Below are positions 1-8,497 of a stretch of 64,000 nt of DNA, one piece after another. Every line of letters begins with the position of its first letter. The stretch's first letter is position 1. The stretch comes from Proteiniclasticum ruminis DSM 24773 (lineage in GTDB: Bacteria > Bacillota > Clostridia > Clostridiales > Clostridiaceae): assembly GCF_000701905.1 (NCBI RefSeq), contig NZ_JNKC01000009.1:1-64000 (forward strand), given 5' to 3'. A program made the translations under genes and the position numbers. The notes under the pieces are model-generated. The model was not told the origin of the DNA. It did not search any database and saw only the letters and a program-made list of their open reading frames with translations.

Positions 1-2
1 CA

Positions 3-188
3 GGTATAAAAGTAGAGTATGTAGGCCCCGAATATACCAGTCAAATCTGCCCAGAGTGTGGAGAAAAAAACAAGGCAAGGGATAGAAAATATAAATGCTC
101 ATGTGGCTTCAAAACACATAGAGATAGAGTTGGTGCAATGAATATCATTAAAGCACCTGTGATAGATGGTAAAAGTCTATCAGCCTAA
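3..188 (+). CDS. tnpB: TnpB transposon nuclease, C-terminal fragment (cut by window edge)
   Basis: This is the last 61 residues of an IS200/IS605-family TnpB, the RNA-guided nuclease ancestral to Cas12. It contains a four-Cys zinc ribbon (CPEC near the start, then CSCG) followed by HRDRVGAMNI, which carries the third RuvC aspartate. The reading frame runs off the left edge, so the N-terminus and the rest of the RuvC fold are not visible. It differs from the TnpB at 50.6-51.4 kb in spacing and sequence of the zinc ribbon, so the two are separate elements and not a recent duplication. Intactness of the full gene cannot be judged here. Confidence 0.85.
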   Translation, partial: GIKVEYVGPEYTSQICPECGEKNKARDRKYKCSCGFKTHRDRVGAMNIIKAPVIDGKSLSA

Positions 189-325
189 GATACTAAATGT
201 ACTGTCTTAGGAGGGGCAATGGCATGCCCTCAGCTTGGGGTCATACTCGCCTACTGGAAACAGACTGGCGTTTAATCACCCAAGAATCCCATTGCTTTAG
301 CTGTGGGAGTGTCAAATTTGTACTT
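189..325 (+). ncRNA. Probable IS200/IS605 right end / omega-RNA 3' region
   Basis: The stretch directly downstream of the TnpB stop shows a short stem-loop at 287-308 (TCCCATTGC, loop TTTA, GCTGTGGGA) followed by GTGTCAA. A small hairpin of this kind close to the end is typical of IS200/IS605 right ends, and in that family the guide RNA is transcribed from the tnpB 3' region into the flank. The exact element boundary and guide start are not defined by sequence alone. The element ends about 110 bp before pckA, so it may have changed that gene's upstream control region. Confidence 0.45.
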
Positions 326-432
326 TTAGTGTATTTCTTCGTCGGTGGATATAGGTTTGTTTCTTCTTCAGGGTTATGATGGGGATGGAAACAGCTTATA
401 GATATTTAGGGTAAATCTAAGGAGGAAATGGA

Positions 433-1986
433 ATGTCAACAATGGACTTATTGGGACTGAGAGAAGAACAGCTGAAGACTGGCTACTCTGTGTGCAGACT
501 CATCAACGAAGCGGTGGTGAGAGGTGAAGGAAGGCTCACAAAGGAAGGAGCACTGCTCATCGAAACAGGTCAGTATACTGGCCGTTCGCCTAAGGACCGC
601 TTTATTGTACTGGATGAACTGACAAAGGATACGGTGGCCTTTGGGAAAACCAACCTGCCTTTATCAGAAGAGGTCTACAGAAATCTTCTTCAGAAAGTAA
701 AGTCCTATGTGGAGGATAAAGAGTTATACGTCATCAAAGCCAAGGCGGGAGCTTCAGAAAACCACGCCATGGACATCAATGTATTTTGTGAAGATGCGGC
801 TCAAGCAGTATTTTCCAGCCAGATTTTTATTAAAGATCAGGACAGAGAAGGATTTGATGCCGATTTCACCGTCATTGCTCTGCCAAACCTGAAGGCCAAT
901 GGAAAAGAAGATGGCATACATTCTGAAGCCTTTGTGATCATCAGTTTCACAGATAAATTGGTGCTCATTGGTGGAACCAAGTATTCTGGTGAAATCAAAA
1001 AATCCATTTTCTCTGTGATGAACTATAGACTCATGGGAGAAGGGGTGCTGCCGATGCACTGCTCTGCTAACATGGGAAAAGATGGAAAAACGGCTCTCTT
1101 TTTCGGTCTGTCTGGAACAGGAAAAACAACTCTGTCTGCAGATCCGAAGAGATTCCTCATTGGAGACGATGAGCATGGCTGGTCTGAAGAAGGGGTCTTT
1201 AACATGGAAGGCGGATGCTACGCCAAGTGCATCAATCTGGACAAAGACAAGGAAAAGGAAATCTATGAGGCCATCCGATTTGGTTCTGTCCTGGAGAATG
1301 TCATCGTCAGTGACAGAGGCATCGCAGACTACTGTGATGGAAGCTTGACAGAAAACACCAGATGCACCTATCCTCTGGAGTATATTGAGAACAGAGTAGA
1401 TGAGAAGAAGGGTGGACACCCTTCCACGGTACTGTTCCTGACAGCAGATGCTTTTGGGGTGATTCCACCCATCTCCAAGCTCACAAGAGAAGGGGCCATG
1501 TACCACTTCATGTCTGGCTATACCTCAAAGCTTGCAGGTACGGAAAGAGGCATCGTGAATCCGGAAACCACCTTCTCTGCACTATTTGGGGAGCCTTTCA
1601 TGCCAAGAAAGATTGAAGAGTATGCTGAGCTTCTTGGAAAGATGATTGACGAGCACAATACCGAGGTTTACCTCATCAACACCGGATGGTCCGGTGGCGT
1701 CTATGGCGTTGGACAGAGAACACCACTGAAGTACACAAGGCTTATGGTGGATGCGGCTCTTGGTGGAGAATTGGACAAGGCAGAGTTCATCCACGACGAG
1801 ATCTTCCATCTGGATGTGCCGGTTTCTGTGCCTGGCGTCCCTGAAGAGCTTCTTCATCCAAGAAAGCTCTGGAAGGATGAAGCGGAGTATGAAGCCACCG
1901 CAAAAGAACTGGCAAGAAAGTTCAAAGAGAACTTTAACCGCTTTGAGGGCGCTGCGGAAAGAATCGTCGCAGCAGGTCCTTACTAA
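433..1986 (+). CDS. pckA: Phosphoenolpyruvate carboxykinase (ATP)
   Basis: Cytosolic enzyme interconverting oxaloacetate + ATP and phosphoenolpyruvate + CO2 + ADP; in fermenters it often runs toward oxaloacetate and yields ATP. The 517-residue length is normal for the ATP-dependent family. Visible motifs are RSPKDRF near residue 50 (oxaloacetate binding), MHCSANMG, the P-loop GLSGTGKTTLS around residues 225-235, and DDEHGW around 247-252 (kinase-2 metal site). The ATG at 433 follows AAGGAGG (419-425) with 7 bp spacing. It is transcribed alone, with a strong terminator straight after it and the end of a transposon just upstream. Confidence 0.97.
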   Translation: MSTMDLLGLREEQLKTGYSVCRLINEAVVRGEGRLTKEGALLIETGQYTGRSPKDRFIVLDELTKDTVAFGKTNLPLSEEVYRNLLQKVKSYVEDKELYVIKAKAGASENHAMDINVFCEDAAQAVFSSQIFIKDQDREGFDADFTVIALPNLKANGKEDGIHSEAFVIISFTDKLVLIGGTKYSGEIKKSIFSVMNYRLMGEGVLPMHCSANMGKDGKTALFFGLSGTGKTTLSADPKRFLIGDDEHGWSEEGVFNMEGGCYAKCINLDKDKEKEIYEAIRFGSVLENVIVSDRGIADYCDGSLTENTRCTYPLEYIENRVDEKKGGHPSTVLFLTADAFGVIPPISKLTREGAMYHFMSGYTSKLAGTERGIVNPETTFSALFGEPFMPRKIEEYAELLGKMIDEHNTEVYLINTGWSGGVYGVGQRTPLKYTRLMVDAALGGELDKAEFIHDEIFHLDVPVSVPGVPEELLHPRKLWKDEAEYEATAKELARKFKENFNRFEGAAERIVAAGPY

Positions 1987-1992
1987 AATTCT

Positions 1993-2073
1993 AAAAAAAG
2001 GTCTTAGGATCAGATCCTGTGTGAAAAAGAAATTGGGGGAAGCGCACAGGTTCGTCCTAGGCCTTTTTCTTTA
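1993..2073 (+). terminator. Rho-independent terminator of pckA
   Basis: A long imperfect stem pairs AAAAAGGTCTTAGGA with TCCTAGGCCTTTTT and runs into a T-rich tail, starting six bases after the pckA stop. Confidence 0.8.
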
Positions 2074-2163
2074 TTTCAAAATTAAGCGGATTTTCAGGGA
2101 TTTATGAAAAAAAGTTTAGTAGAATAGAAGATAGACGTAAATCGAAGATGGAGGTATTTATTT

Positions 2164-3003
2164 TTGGATATTTATTTTATTTTTAGAGCTGTGGTGGTGG
2201 CCATTGTGGAAGGACTTACAGAGTTCATTCCGGTGTCTTCCACGGGGCATATGATTCTAGTAGGAGATCTCATCGGGTTTCCAGAGACAGAGTTCACGAA
2301 GATGTTCAATGTGGTGATCCAGCTGGGAGCCATCTTGGCCATTGTGGTTCTTTACTGGCAGAAACTCCTTCATGCGGCCATTTCCTTTTTTAAGGGAGAA
2401 AAAAGAGGATTGAATTTTGGGTTTGCCCTCATCATTGGGGTGCTGCCGGCAGCCTTTTTTGGCTTCCTTCTGGAAGACACCATTGATGCGTATCTTTTCA
2501 AGCCACTGCCTGTAATCATTGGCCTTTTTGTGGGAGCGGTTCTTCTGATCTTTGTGGAGAACAAGTACCGTGGGAAAGCTCATGTTCATGAAGTGGAAGA
2601 CATCACAAAGCTTCAGGCTTTAAAAATCGGTTTTTTCCAGTGCCTCGCCATGTGGCCTGGTATGTCCCGTTCTTCTTCCACCATCATGGGGGGCTGGATC
2701 AGCGGACTCTCCTCTAAAGTGGCCTCGGAATTCTCTTTCTTTTTGGCCATTCCTGTCATGATCGGCGCTTCTCTTGTAAAAGTGCTGAAGTTTCAGGGAG
2801 ATGTGGGCTTTGGCACTTTAGGAGCTACGGAGTGGACTGCATTTCTTCTAGGATTTGTGGTGGCCTTCATCGTAGCGCTGTTATGCGTGAAGGGATTCAT
2901 CGGCTATATTCAGAAGAAGCCCATGAAGATTTTTGCTTATTACCGCATTGCCATTTCCACTGTGTTTGCACTTCTTCTACTTACCAATGTCATTTCCATC
3001 TAA
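2164..3003 (+). CDS. uppP: Undecaprenyl-diphosphate phosphatase UppP (BacA)
   Basis: Integral membrane phosphatase that recycles undecaprenyl diphosphate to the monophosphate carrier for peptidoglycan synthesis; overexpression gives bacitracin resistance in known members. The 279 residues are strongly hydrophobic and carry both family signatures: VEGLTEFIPVSSTGH near residues 15-29 and PGMSRSSSTIMGG near 166-178. The start is TTG at 2164, supported by GGAGG (2150-2154) nine bases upstream. It lies between pckA and a beta-lactamase-like gene; the shared envelope theme with the next genes is suggestive only. Confidence 0.95.
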   Translation: MDIYFIFRAVVVAIVEGLTEFIPVSSTGHMILVGDLIGFPETEFTKMFNVVIQLGAILAIVVLYWQKLLHAAISFFKGEKRGLNFGFALIIGVLPAAFFGFLLEDTIDAYLFKPLPVIIGLFVGAVLLIFVENKYRGKAHVHEVEDITKLQALKIGFFQCLAMWPGMSRSSSTIMGGWISGLSSKVASEFSFFLAIPVMIGASLVKVLKFQGDVGFGTLGATEWTAFLLGFVVAFIVALLCVKGFIGYIQKKPMKIFAYYRIAISTVFALLLLTNVISI

Positions 3004-3066
3004 TGCTTTTCAATAAGTCTTTCTTTGTGCTAAAATGGGCTTAGTAATGAATTGGAGTGATAGAAA

Positions 3067-3825
3067 ATGAAGGAAGTCAGAAGATATTTGGAAGACCGGC
3101 TTGGGACCTACAGTTTTTACTTTGAAGATCTCAAATCCGGGTTCATCTATGGGTACAATGAACATGTGAAAATGACCTCAGCAGGATGCATGAAGCTGCC
3201 TGTAGCCATGGCGGTGATGAAAGATGTGGAGGAAGGAAAACTTTCTCTGAATGATCTGGTGCTTCTCATCAGCAGAGACCGTGTGGAAGGCTCCGGCATA
3301 CTGAAACATCTGAACTCCAGAGAGTATACTGTGGGAGAGCTGATTCTTGTGATGCTTGTGGAGAGCGACAATACGGCTACCCAGAAGCTTGTGAATCTCA
3401 TTGGCTTTGATGAGCTGAAGTCAAAGTTTGAGGAGATGGGACTTCAGAACACGGCCATGAATGACATGCCAGGTTCCCCCATCAATCATACGACCAGCTA
3501 CGACCTTTCTCTTTGCTGGAAGATCCTGAAAAAAGGAGAGTATCTTTCCCAGGAGCATTCCAGATATATCATTGAGCTTCTAAAAGGGGAGAACAAAAAG
3601 AAGAAGACGGCTTTCTACCTGGATGAGCCGCTGAAAAACAAGATTGCCTCCAAGGCTGGAGATATGCCTGGGATTGAGAATGACACCACCCTCATTGAAC
3701 TTCAGAAGGGAGATTTCATTTTTACCATCATGAGTCAGGACCTGCCTAACAGTGTCTACGGACTGGTCTCTTTGGCGAAATCCGGCAAAATGATTTGGGA
3801 TGGCATTACCTACAACTGGAAATAA
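3067..3825 (+). CDS. Class A beta-lactamase-like protein with a missing catalytic serine
   Basis: A 252-residue soluble protein of the beta-lactamase2/serine hydrolase fold, without a signal peptide. It keeps the SDN motif (residues 100-102, VESDNTAT) and the family pattern around it. Where relatives have SxxK-L-P, this protein reads S-A-G-C-M-K-L-P, putting Gly40 at the nucleophile position with Cys41 next to it and Lys43 conserved. The KTG triad is changed to KAG (196-198). I therefore infer it is not an ordinary penicillin-hydrolysing enzyme; it may be a pseudoenzyme, or less likely use Cys41. Its own terminator follows. Neighbouring uppP and PASTA genes point to an envelope-related role. 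Confidence 0.85.
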   Translation: MKEVRRYLEDRLGTYSFYFEDLKSGFIYGYNEHVKMTSAGCMKLPVAMAVMKDVEEGKLSLNDLVLLISRDRVEGSGILKHLNSREYTVGELILVMLVESDNTATQKLVNLIGFDELKSKFEEMGLQNTAMNDMPGSPINHTTSYDLSLCWKILKKGEYLSQEHSRYIIELLKGENKKKKTAFYLDEPLKNKIASKAGDMPGIENDTTLIELQKGDFIFTIMSQDLPNSVYGLVSLAKSGKMIWDGITYNWK

Positions 3826-3835
3826 GTGATTTTTT

Positions 3836-3867
3836 AACGCCTGCAGGGTTTTCTTGCGGGCGTTTTC
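3836..3867 (+). terminator. Rho-independent terminator
   Basis: Stem AACGCCTGCA/TGCGGGCGTT (one mismatch) followed by TTTTCTATTTTC, just after the beta-lactamase-like gene. Confidence 0.75.
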
Positions 3868-3897
3868 TATTTTCTGTTCAAAAACTGTACTGGGGTA

Positions 3898-3906
3898 TGT
3901 TATACT
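3898..3906 (+). promoter_or_regulatory. Extended -10 promoter for the PASTA gene pair
   Basis: TGTTATACT is an extended -10 box (TG-n-TATACT). A weak TTCAAA lies about 18 bp upstream. It sits between the preceding terminator and the first PASTA gene, so it is the obvious promoter candidate for 3973-5601. Confidence 0.45.
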
Positions 3907-3972
3907 GTTTTTATAGTATGAGTATCTTTGAGAAAAGATGCGGAAATAAACGGAAGAAGTTTGAGGTGTATC

Positions 3973-4599
3973 ATGAAGAGTAAAATCATTATGATTTTGA
4001 TATTGCTTGTTGCAACATTTTTCTTTGTCACTGGGTTTTTGAAGTATCAGAATGATCTAAAAGAAACCCTGGCCAAGGAGATTGGAGAGTCCGGTCTGCC
4101 ATCACTTGAGATTCCTTCTGATGAATCTGGTGGAGAAGAAGACCCTGTAAAGGAAGACCCTTCTGTGATTGAAAATCCGGAGAGGGTGGAAATGCCAGAC
4201 CTCTATGAGCTGACAGAGGAAGAGGCGGAAGAGCTGCTGTCGGAGCTGAAACTGAAGATGGAAGTTCTGGAGGAAAAGAACGCTTCCTTTGCCACAGGAG
4301 TGGTCTTTTTCCAGAAACCTTATGTGGAGGAAAAGATCCTGCAGGGAGAAACCGTCAGGGTCTATGTGAGCAACCAAAGTCTTTTGGGGGAAGAGGAAAA
4401 AGTAGCGGTGCCTATGCTCATTGGACTCAAAGAAGAGGAAGCGGTGAAAGAGCTGAGAAACCTTGGTTTCCAGGTGGGATACGAGTATAATCCTGCCAGT
4501 GGATATGCAGAAGGTGTAGTCTACAGCCAGAATTACCTGGTGGATTCCAAGGTGTCCAAGGGCACCAGAATCACCATCAGAGTCAGCACCGGGTCGTAG
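3973..4599 (+). CDS. Membrane-anchored PASTA-domain protein (two PASTA repeats, no kinase)
   Basis: A 208-residue protein with one N-terminal membrane segment (about residues 5-24, IIMILILLVATFF) and an acidic linker, then two PASTA domains (about residues 75-140 and 145-207; cores begin with VEMPDLYEL and VAVPMLIGL). PASTA domains bind muropeptides or beta-lactam-like ligands and normally sit on Ser/Thr kinases or PBPs. Here there is neither a kinase nor a transpeptidase domain. The ATG at 3973 was chosen over an upstream in-frame ATG because GAGG lies six bases before it. It is probably co-transcribed with the related gene 51 bp downstream. Confidence 0.85.
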   Translation: MKSKIIMILILLVATFFFVTGFLKYQNDLKETLAKEIGESGLPSLEIPSDESGGEEDPVKEDPSVIENPERVEMPDLYELTEEEAEELLSELKLKMEVLEEKNASFATGVVFFQKPYVEEKILQGETVRVYVSNQSLLGEEEKVAVPMLIGLKEEEAVKELRNLGFQVGYEYNPASGYAEGVVYSQNYLVDSKVSKGTRITIRVSTGS

Positions 4600-4650
4600 G
4601 AGAAGATGAGTATCATAAGGTAGAAGAAAACAAGGATGGGAGGGGTAAAG

Positions 4651-5601
4651 ATGCTGAAAAAATTACTCTTGAGTGGTCTTTTTGCCATGATAACCTTAGG
4701 TTTTTTCATAGGCTTTGTTTCCTATCAGAAGGAGATCCGCGAAGCGCTCTCCCAACCCATTGATACAGCTTCTCTGGAAGAAGAGCCACCCCTTGTGGAA
4801 AAGCCCTCGGAGAAGAAAACTTTAGTGCCTAGAATCATTGGCCTGTCTGAAGAGGATGCAAGGAAGCTTCTGGAAGAAGCAGGACTTCAGCCAAGCAGCG
4901 TGACAGAACATACAGATCAGGTGGAGAAAGACTTTGTGTTCTATCAGAGACCCATGGAAGGCACCGAGATGTTTGAAGGACAGGAAGTTATTTATACGGT
5001 GAGTGCAGGTCCATTTGGTCAGGCTGATTCAGAAGAAGATGATAAGGAAATTCTTATGCCCTCCCTTTTGGGGAAAACCCAAAGAGAGGGAGAAACCATT
5101 CTCAAGGAAATGGGACTTCAAGTCCGAGTGAGAAAAAGCTACAGCGAAGACGTGGCTATTGGCATAATCATGAAGCAGGAGCCAGCAATGACCACAAAGC
5201 TTCAGCCGTCAGAGGAAGTGACTCTGTGGGTGAGTCTTGGGGCAAAGCCCGAAGAGACAAAGCATCAGGTGCCCCGTGTTGTTGGAAAGACAAGGTCGGA
5301 AGCAGAGAGTATTTTGAAAAATGCGGGCTATGAGGTGTCGGTGACTGAAAAAGAAGATGCGGATGGAAACATCGGAAAAGTCCTCTCCCAGTCTCCAGCC
5401 GGAGGATCTGAAGTCCCTGAAAAAGGCAGAGTGCAGATCGTCATAGGAAAGAAAAAGACAGCTGTGGTCCCTGAGACGCCTTCGGAAAATTCAGGGGAAG
5501 AGGATCCAGATTCAGGCGATGCCTTAGATCCTCCTGTGGAAACGCCCGTGGCACCTCCATCCGGCGACGAGCTGGAAGAACCGGTGGAGACCGGTAATTA
5601 G
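4651..5601 (+). CDS. Membrane-anchored PASTA-domain protein (three PASTA repeats, no kinase)
   Basis: About 316 residues: an N-terminal membrane helix (LLLSGLFAMITLGFFIGF), an acidic linker, three PASTA domains (about residues 57-125, 135-200 and 205-270; cores open with LVPRIIGLS, LMPSLLGKT and VPRVVGKT), then a Pro/Glu-rich tail. Architecture and the N-terminal helix match the gene upstream, so the two are tandem paralogues. The start at 4651 follows GGAGGGG (4639-4645). I infer an extracytoplasmic wall-sensing or scaffold role; no catalytic domain is present. A terminator follows directly. Confidence 0.85.
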   Translation: MLKKLLLSGLFAMITLGFFIGFVSYQKEIREALSQPIDTASLEEEPPLVEKPSEKKTLVPRIIGLSEEDARKLLEEAGLQPSSVTEHTDQVEKDFVFYQRPMEGTEMFEGQEVIYTVSAGPFGQADSEEDDKEILMPSLLGKTQREGETILKEMGLQVRVRKSYSEDVAIGIIMKQEPAMTTKLQPSEEVTLWVSLGAKPEETKHQVPRVVGKTRSEAESILKNAGYEVSVTEKEDADGNIGKVLSQSPAGGSEVPEKGRVQIVIGKKKTAVVPETPSENSGEEDPDSGDALDPPVETPVAPPSGDELEEPVETGN

Positions 5602-5612
5602 TTTAAGAGCAG

Positions 5613-5644
5613 AAAGAGCATGCAGACGGTGTATGCTCTTTTGT
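5613..5644 (+). terminator. Rho-independent terminator of the PASTA pair
   Basis: Perfect stem AAAGAGCAT/ATGCTCTTT followed by TTG-T; ends the two-gene unit. Confidence 0.75.
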
Positions 5645-5774
5645 TATATATACTGCCTCAAAAACGACGTGGAAGCCGGTGAACATGACGGTTTATTTTT
5701 GATGCTTGAAGCTTATCGTTAATAAGATAGGGGCGGATCACCATAGAGGAGTACCATCATACCGATAGAAATGG

Positions 5775-5803
5775 TTTACAATTTCATGACAAAGCAGTAT
5801 AAT
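5775..5803 (+). promoter_or_regulatory. Sigma-A-type promoter for the GNAT gene
   Basis: TTTACA, an exact 17-bp spacer, and TATAAT at 5798-5803. The start codon lies 46 bp downstream of the -10 box, behind a GGGGTGA ribosome binding site. Confidence 0.7.
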
Positions 5804-5848
5804 TATGAGCAATGACAAAAAAATGTGTGATGATATTTGGGGTGAACT

Positions 5849-6376
5849 ATGTCGATTGCGGAACAAAACACAAACCTTGTGATCAGAAGATGCAGTGCAG
5901 AAGATGTGGAAGAAATGAAAGCATTTCTCAAAGAGTGCATCATCGTCAACAAGTATATTTATGGAGAGTATGATTGGATGGAGTTTCCTCTGGAGGAGGC
6001 CACCTATGAGACCTTCCAGGAAACCTTCGGCACAGGAAACCTTCTTTTGGGACTGGAGGATGAAGTGCTTCAGGGGATCGTGGTGCTCACGAAGAAAAGT
6101 GCTGAAAAGTACAAGCATGTGGGGAATATCACCCTGGCACTGAGAACGGATGAACATGTGAGCACTATGGGGAAAGGGCTCATCGCCAGAATGATTCTGG
6201 TTTGTAAAGGCAAAGGCGTCATCCGAAAGGTGAATCTCCGGGTCCGGGAAGATCATTTCAAGATTCAGGAGATCTACAAAAATCTCGGATTCTATGAAGA
6301 AGGAAGCCTTGCGAGAGATATCTGCCAAAATGGGATGTTTTTCTCCACCCTTCTTTATGGACGAAGTATAGATTAG
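5849..6376 (+). CDS. GNAT-family N-acetyltransferase
   Basis: A 175-residue single-domain protein with the GNAT pattern: LVIRRCSAEDVEEMKAF opening strand and helix, the central strand LLLGLEDEVLQGIVVL, a long insertion, then the acetyl-CoA region (MGKGLIARMI) and a C-terminal Y-LGF motif (IYKNLGFYEEG). It would transfer an acetyl group from acetyl-CoA to an amine; the substrate cannot be told. It is preceded by its own consensus promoter and followed by its own terminator, so it is monocistronic. Confidence 0.75.
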   Translation: MSIAEQNTNLVIRRCSAEDVEEMKAFLKECIIVNKYIYGEYDWMEFPLEEATYETFQETFGTGNLLLGLEDEVLQGIVVLTKKSAEKYKHVGNITLALRTDEHVSTMGKGLIARMILVCKGKGVIRKVNLRVREDHFKIQEIYKNLGFYEEGSLARDICQNGMFFSTLLYGRSID

Positions 6377-6386
6377 AAAAACTGTG

Positions 6387-6413
6387 AAGACCTGCTTTTT
6401 AGCGGGTCTTTCT
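6387..6413 (+). terminator. Rho-independent terminator
   Basis: AAGACCTGCT/AGCGGGTCTT with TTTT loop and TTCTGTCTTT tail after the GNAT gene. Confidence 0.7.
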
Positions 6414-6526
6414 GTCTTTGTGGTATAATTTTTGAAAGAGCATTTCCGGAACTTGTCCTTGTATGAGGAAAGGAACCTGTACTATAATGAGTTTGTAAAC
6501 ATTTACAAATCAAGGAGGAATACGAG

Positions 6527-6904
6527 TTGAAAAAAGTCATCGCAACCAGCAAAGCACCCGGTGCCATCGGGCCTTATTCACAGGCCATCATAGCAGGCAC
6601 CATGATCTATACGTCAGGCCAGCTGCCCATCGATCCAGAAACCGGAGAGATGGTGGCAAACGACATTACCCTTCAGACCAGAATGTGCCTGAAGAATGTC
6701 AAGGCCATTTTAGAAGAAGCGGGGTCCAATATGGATAAAATTGTGAAGACCACGGTTTTTCTCAGTGACATGGTAAACTTTGTCAAGATGAATGAAGTCT
6801 ACAAAGAGTTCTTCTCCGGGGACTATCCAGCAAGAAGTGCTTTCCAGGTGGCAAGACTGCCAAAGGATGCACTGGTTGAAATTGAGGTCGTGGCCATTCT
6901 GTAG
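6527..6904 (+). CDS. ridA: RidA family enamine/imine deaminase
   Basis: A 125-residue RidA/YjgF/UK114 protein. RidA hydrolyses reactive 2-aminoacrylate and related imines released by PLP enzymes. Features seen: GPYSQAIIAG, MIYTSGQLPIDPETGE, the active-site Arg in PARSAFQVARLP (about residue 103), and the C-terminal VEIEVVAIL with the conserved Glu. Start is TTG at 6527 behind AGGAGGA (6513-6519, 7-bp spacing). A TATAAT (6483-6488) lies upstream without a clear -35 box. It is followed after only 45 bp by tryptophanase, whose reaction passes through an aminoacrylate intermediate, so the pairing makes biochemical sense. Confidence 0.93.
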   Translation: MKKVIATSKAPGAIGPYSQAIIAGTMIYTSGQLPIDPETGEMVANDITLQTRMCLKNVKAILEEAGSNMDKIVKTTVFLSDMVNFVKMNEVYKEFFSGDYPARSAFQVARLPKDALVEIEVVAIL

Positions 6905-6949
6905 TTTTTTATAAAAGCACAAATAATGAAGTTGGGGGAAAATTTAGAA

Positions 6950-8332
6950 ATGAGCGTAAAGTATTTTGCAGAGCCTTTCAAGATTAAAATGGTGGAGCCC
7001 ATCAAGATTCTCACAAGAGAAGAAAGGCTAAAGAAGATCCAGGAAGCAAACTATAATGTCTTTTCTTTGGCAGCAGAAGACTGCTATATTGACCTTCTTA
7101 CAGACAGCGGCACCGGTGCCATGAGTGCGGACCAGTGGGCAGGCATCATGAGGGGGGACGAGTCCTATTCCGGGTCCAAGAGTTTTTACCGTCTTCAGGA
7201 GTCGGCGAAGGACATTTTTGGCTATACCTTCATTCAGCCGGTGCATCAGGGACGGGCGGCAGAAAAAGTGGTGATGCCGATTCTTCTGGGGGAAGGGAAG
7301 GTATCCATTTCCAACATGCATTTTGACACCACCAGAGCCCATGTGGAGATTGCAGGAGCAAGGGCTGTGGACTGTGTTGTGCCAGAGGCTCTTGATACAG
7401 AGTCCTATGCTCCTTTTAAAGGCAACATGGACAATGAGCGTCTTGTGAGGCTTATCGAAGAGTACGGCAAAGAGAATGTGGGAGCCATCATCATCACGGT
7501 GACCAACAATAGTGCTGGAGGACAGCCGGTTTCCATGAAAAATATCAAAGAGACCTCTGAGATCGCCAAGAGATTTGGCATCAAGGTGGTCATTGATGCA
7601 GCAAGATTTGCTGAAAACTGCCACTTTATTAAGAGAAGAGAAGAAGGCTATGGGGATAAATCCATCCGGGAGATCGCAAGAGAGCTTTTCAGTTACGGAG
7701 ATCTCTTCACCATGAGCTCTAAAAAAGATGCCATTGTGAACATTGGCGGTCTTGTGGGGGTGAAAGAGGATGCGGATCTTTTTGAGAAGGTCAAAGCCAA
7801 CACCATACCTTTTGAAGGATTCATTTCCTATGGCGGCCTTGCTGGAAGAGATCTGGAAGCTCTGGCCATTGGTCTTCAGGAAGGGGTGGAGGAAGACTTC
7901 CTGAAATACCGCATCGGTCAGATGGAATACCTATCATCAAAGCTCACAGAAGCAGGCATCCCACACCAGACTCCAGCGGGAGGTCATGCCATATTCCTGG
8001 ATGCAAAAAAGCTTCTGCCACACATTCCTTATCATGAGTTCCCAGGTCAGGCGCTGACCATTGAGCTTTATCTGGAAGCGGGCATCAGAGGCTGTGACAT
8101 CGGCTCTTATATGCTGGGGAACGATCCGGACACAGGAGTGCAGCTGGAGTCTCAGTTTGAGTTCACTAGGCTGGCAGTGCCAAGAAGAGTGTATACCCAG
8201 TCTCATCTGGATGTGATTGTGGAGGCTCTTATTGAAATCAAAAAGAGAAAGGACTCCTTAAAAGGGTATGAGATCACCTGGGAACCTAAAATCCTAAGAC
8301 ACTTCACAGCAAAGCTTCAGCCGCTGAAGTAA
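6950..8332 (+). CDS. tnaA: Tryptophanase (tryptophan indole-lyase)
   Basis: PLP enzyme that cleaves L-tryptophan to indole, pyruvate and ammonia; 460 residues. The beta-eliminating lyase family is clear ([26 protein letters not shown], the PLP Lys at about 259 in SSKKDA). Tryptophanase and tyrosine phenol-lyase are close relatives. I favour tryptophanase because the C-terminal motif is LRHFTAKL with His451 (phenol-lyases have Phe there), because the phenol-lyase Arg of the VRSMERG segment is absent (here [12 protein letters not shown]), and because KLLPHIP matches tryptophanase. The ATG at 6950 has GGGGGAA about nine bases upstream and gives the family's usual N-terminus; an in-frame ATG at 6926 has no good site. 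It forms an operon with ridA. There is no room for a tnaC leader. Confidence 0.88.
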   Translation: MSVKYFAEPFKIKMVEPIKILTREERLKKIQEANYNVFSLAAEDCYIDLLTDSGTGAMSADQWAGIMRGDESYSGSKSFYRLQESAKDIFGYTFIQPVHQGRAAEKVVMPILLGEGKVSISNMHFDTTRAHVEIAGARAVDCVVPEALDTESYAPFKGNMDNERLVRLIEEYGKENVGAIIITVTNNSAGGQPVSMKNIKETSEIAKRFGIKVVIDAARFAENCHFIKRREEGYGDKSIREIARELFSYGDLFTMSSKKDAIVNIGGLVGVKEDADLFEKVKANTIPFEGFISYGGLAGRDLEALAIGLQEGVEEDFLKYRIGQMEYLSSKLTEAGIPHQTPAGGHAIFLDAKKLLPHIPYHEFPGQALTIELYLEAGIRGCDIGSYMLGNDPDTGVQLESQFEFTRLAVPRRVYTQSHLDVIVEALIEIKKRKDSLKGYEITWEPKILRHFTAKLQPLK

Positions 8333-8349
8333 AAAAGAAAAAAGAGAAG

Positions 8350-8407
8350 ATAGAACTTCAGTGCCCTATTCCTGAAAGGAATACAGTACGCTGGAGTTCT
8401 ATTTTTT
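8350..8407 (+). terminator. Rho-independent terminator of ridA-tnaA
   Basis: Stem ATAGAACTTCAG/CTGGAGTTCTAT (one mismatch) closed by a second inner hairpin (TATTCCTGAAAGGAATA) and followed by TTTTTT. Confidence 0.75.
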
Positions 8408-8497
8408 ATGATCTTTCTGTCATTTTATAGAGAGAGATAGAAGATAGTATGATACTATAGGAGGTAAGCATTAGTAGAAACAGCTGGAGGTTTATTC

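Noticed and set aside
754-1506. 250-codon open frame on the minus strand inside pckA
   Set aside because: Fully antisense to a well-conserved gene, no ribosome site and no recognisable domain; a by-product of codon bias.
6905-6949. tnaC-like leader peptide before tnaA
   Set aside because: Only 45 bp between ridA and tnaA; no small frame with a Trp codon fits.
6950-8332. Tyrosine phenol-lyase instead of tryptophanase
   Set aside because: His451 in HFTAKL and the lack of the phenol-lyase Arg region favour tryptophanase.
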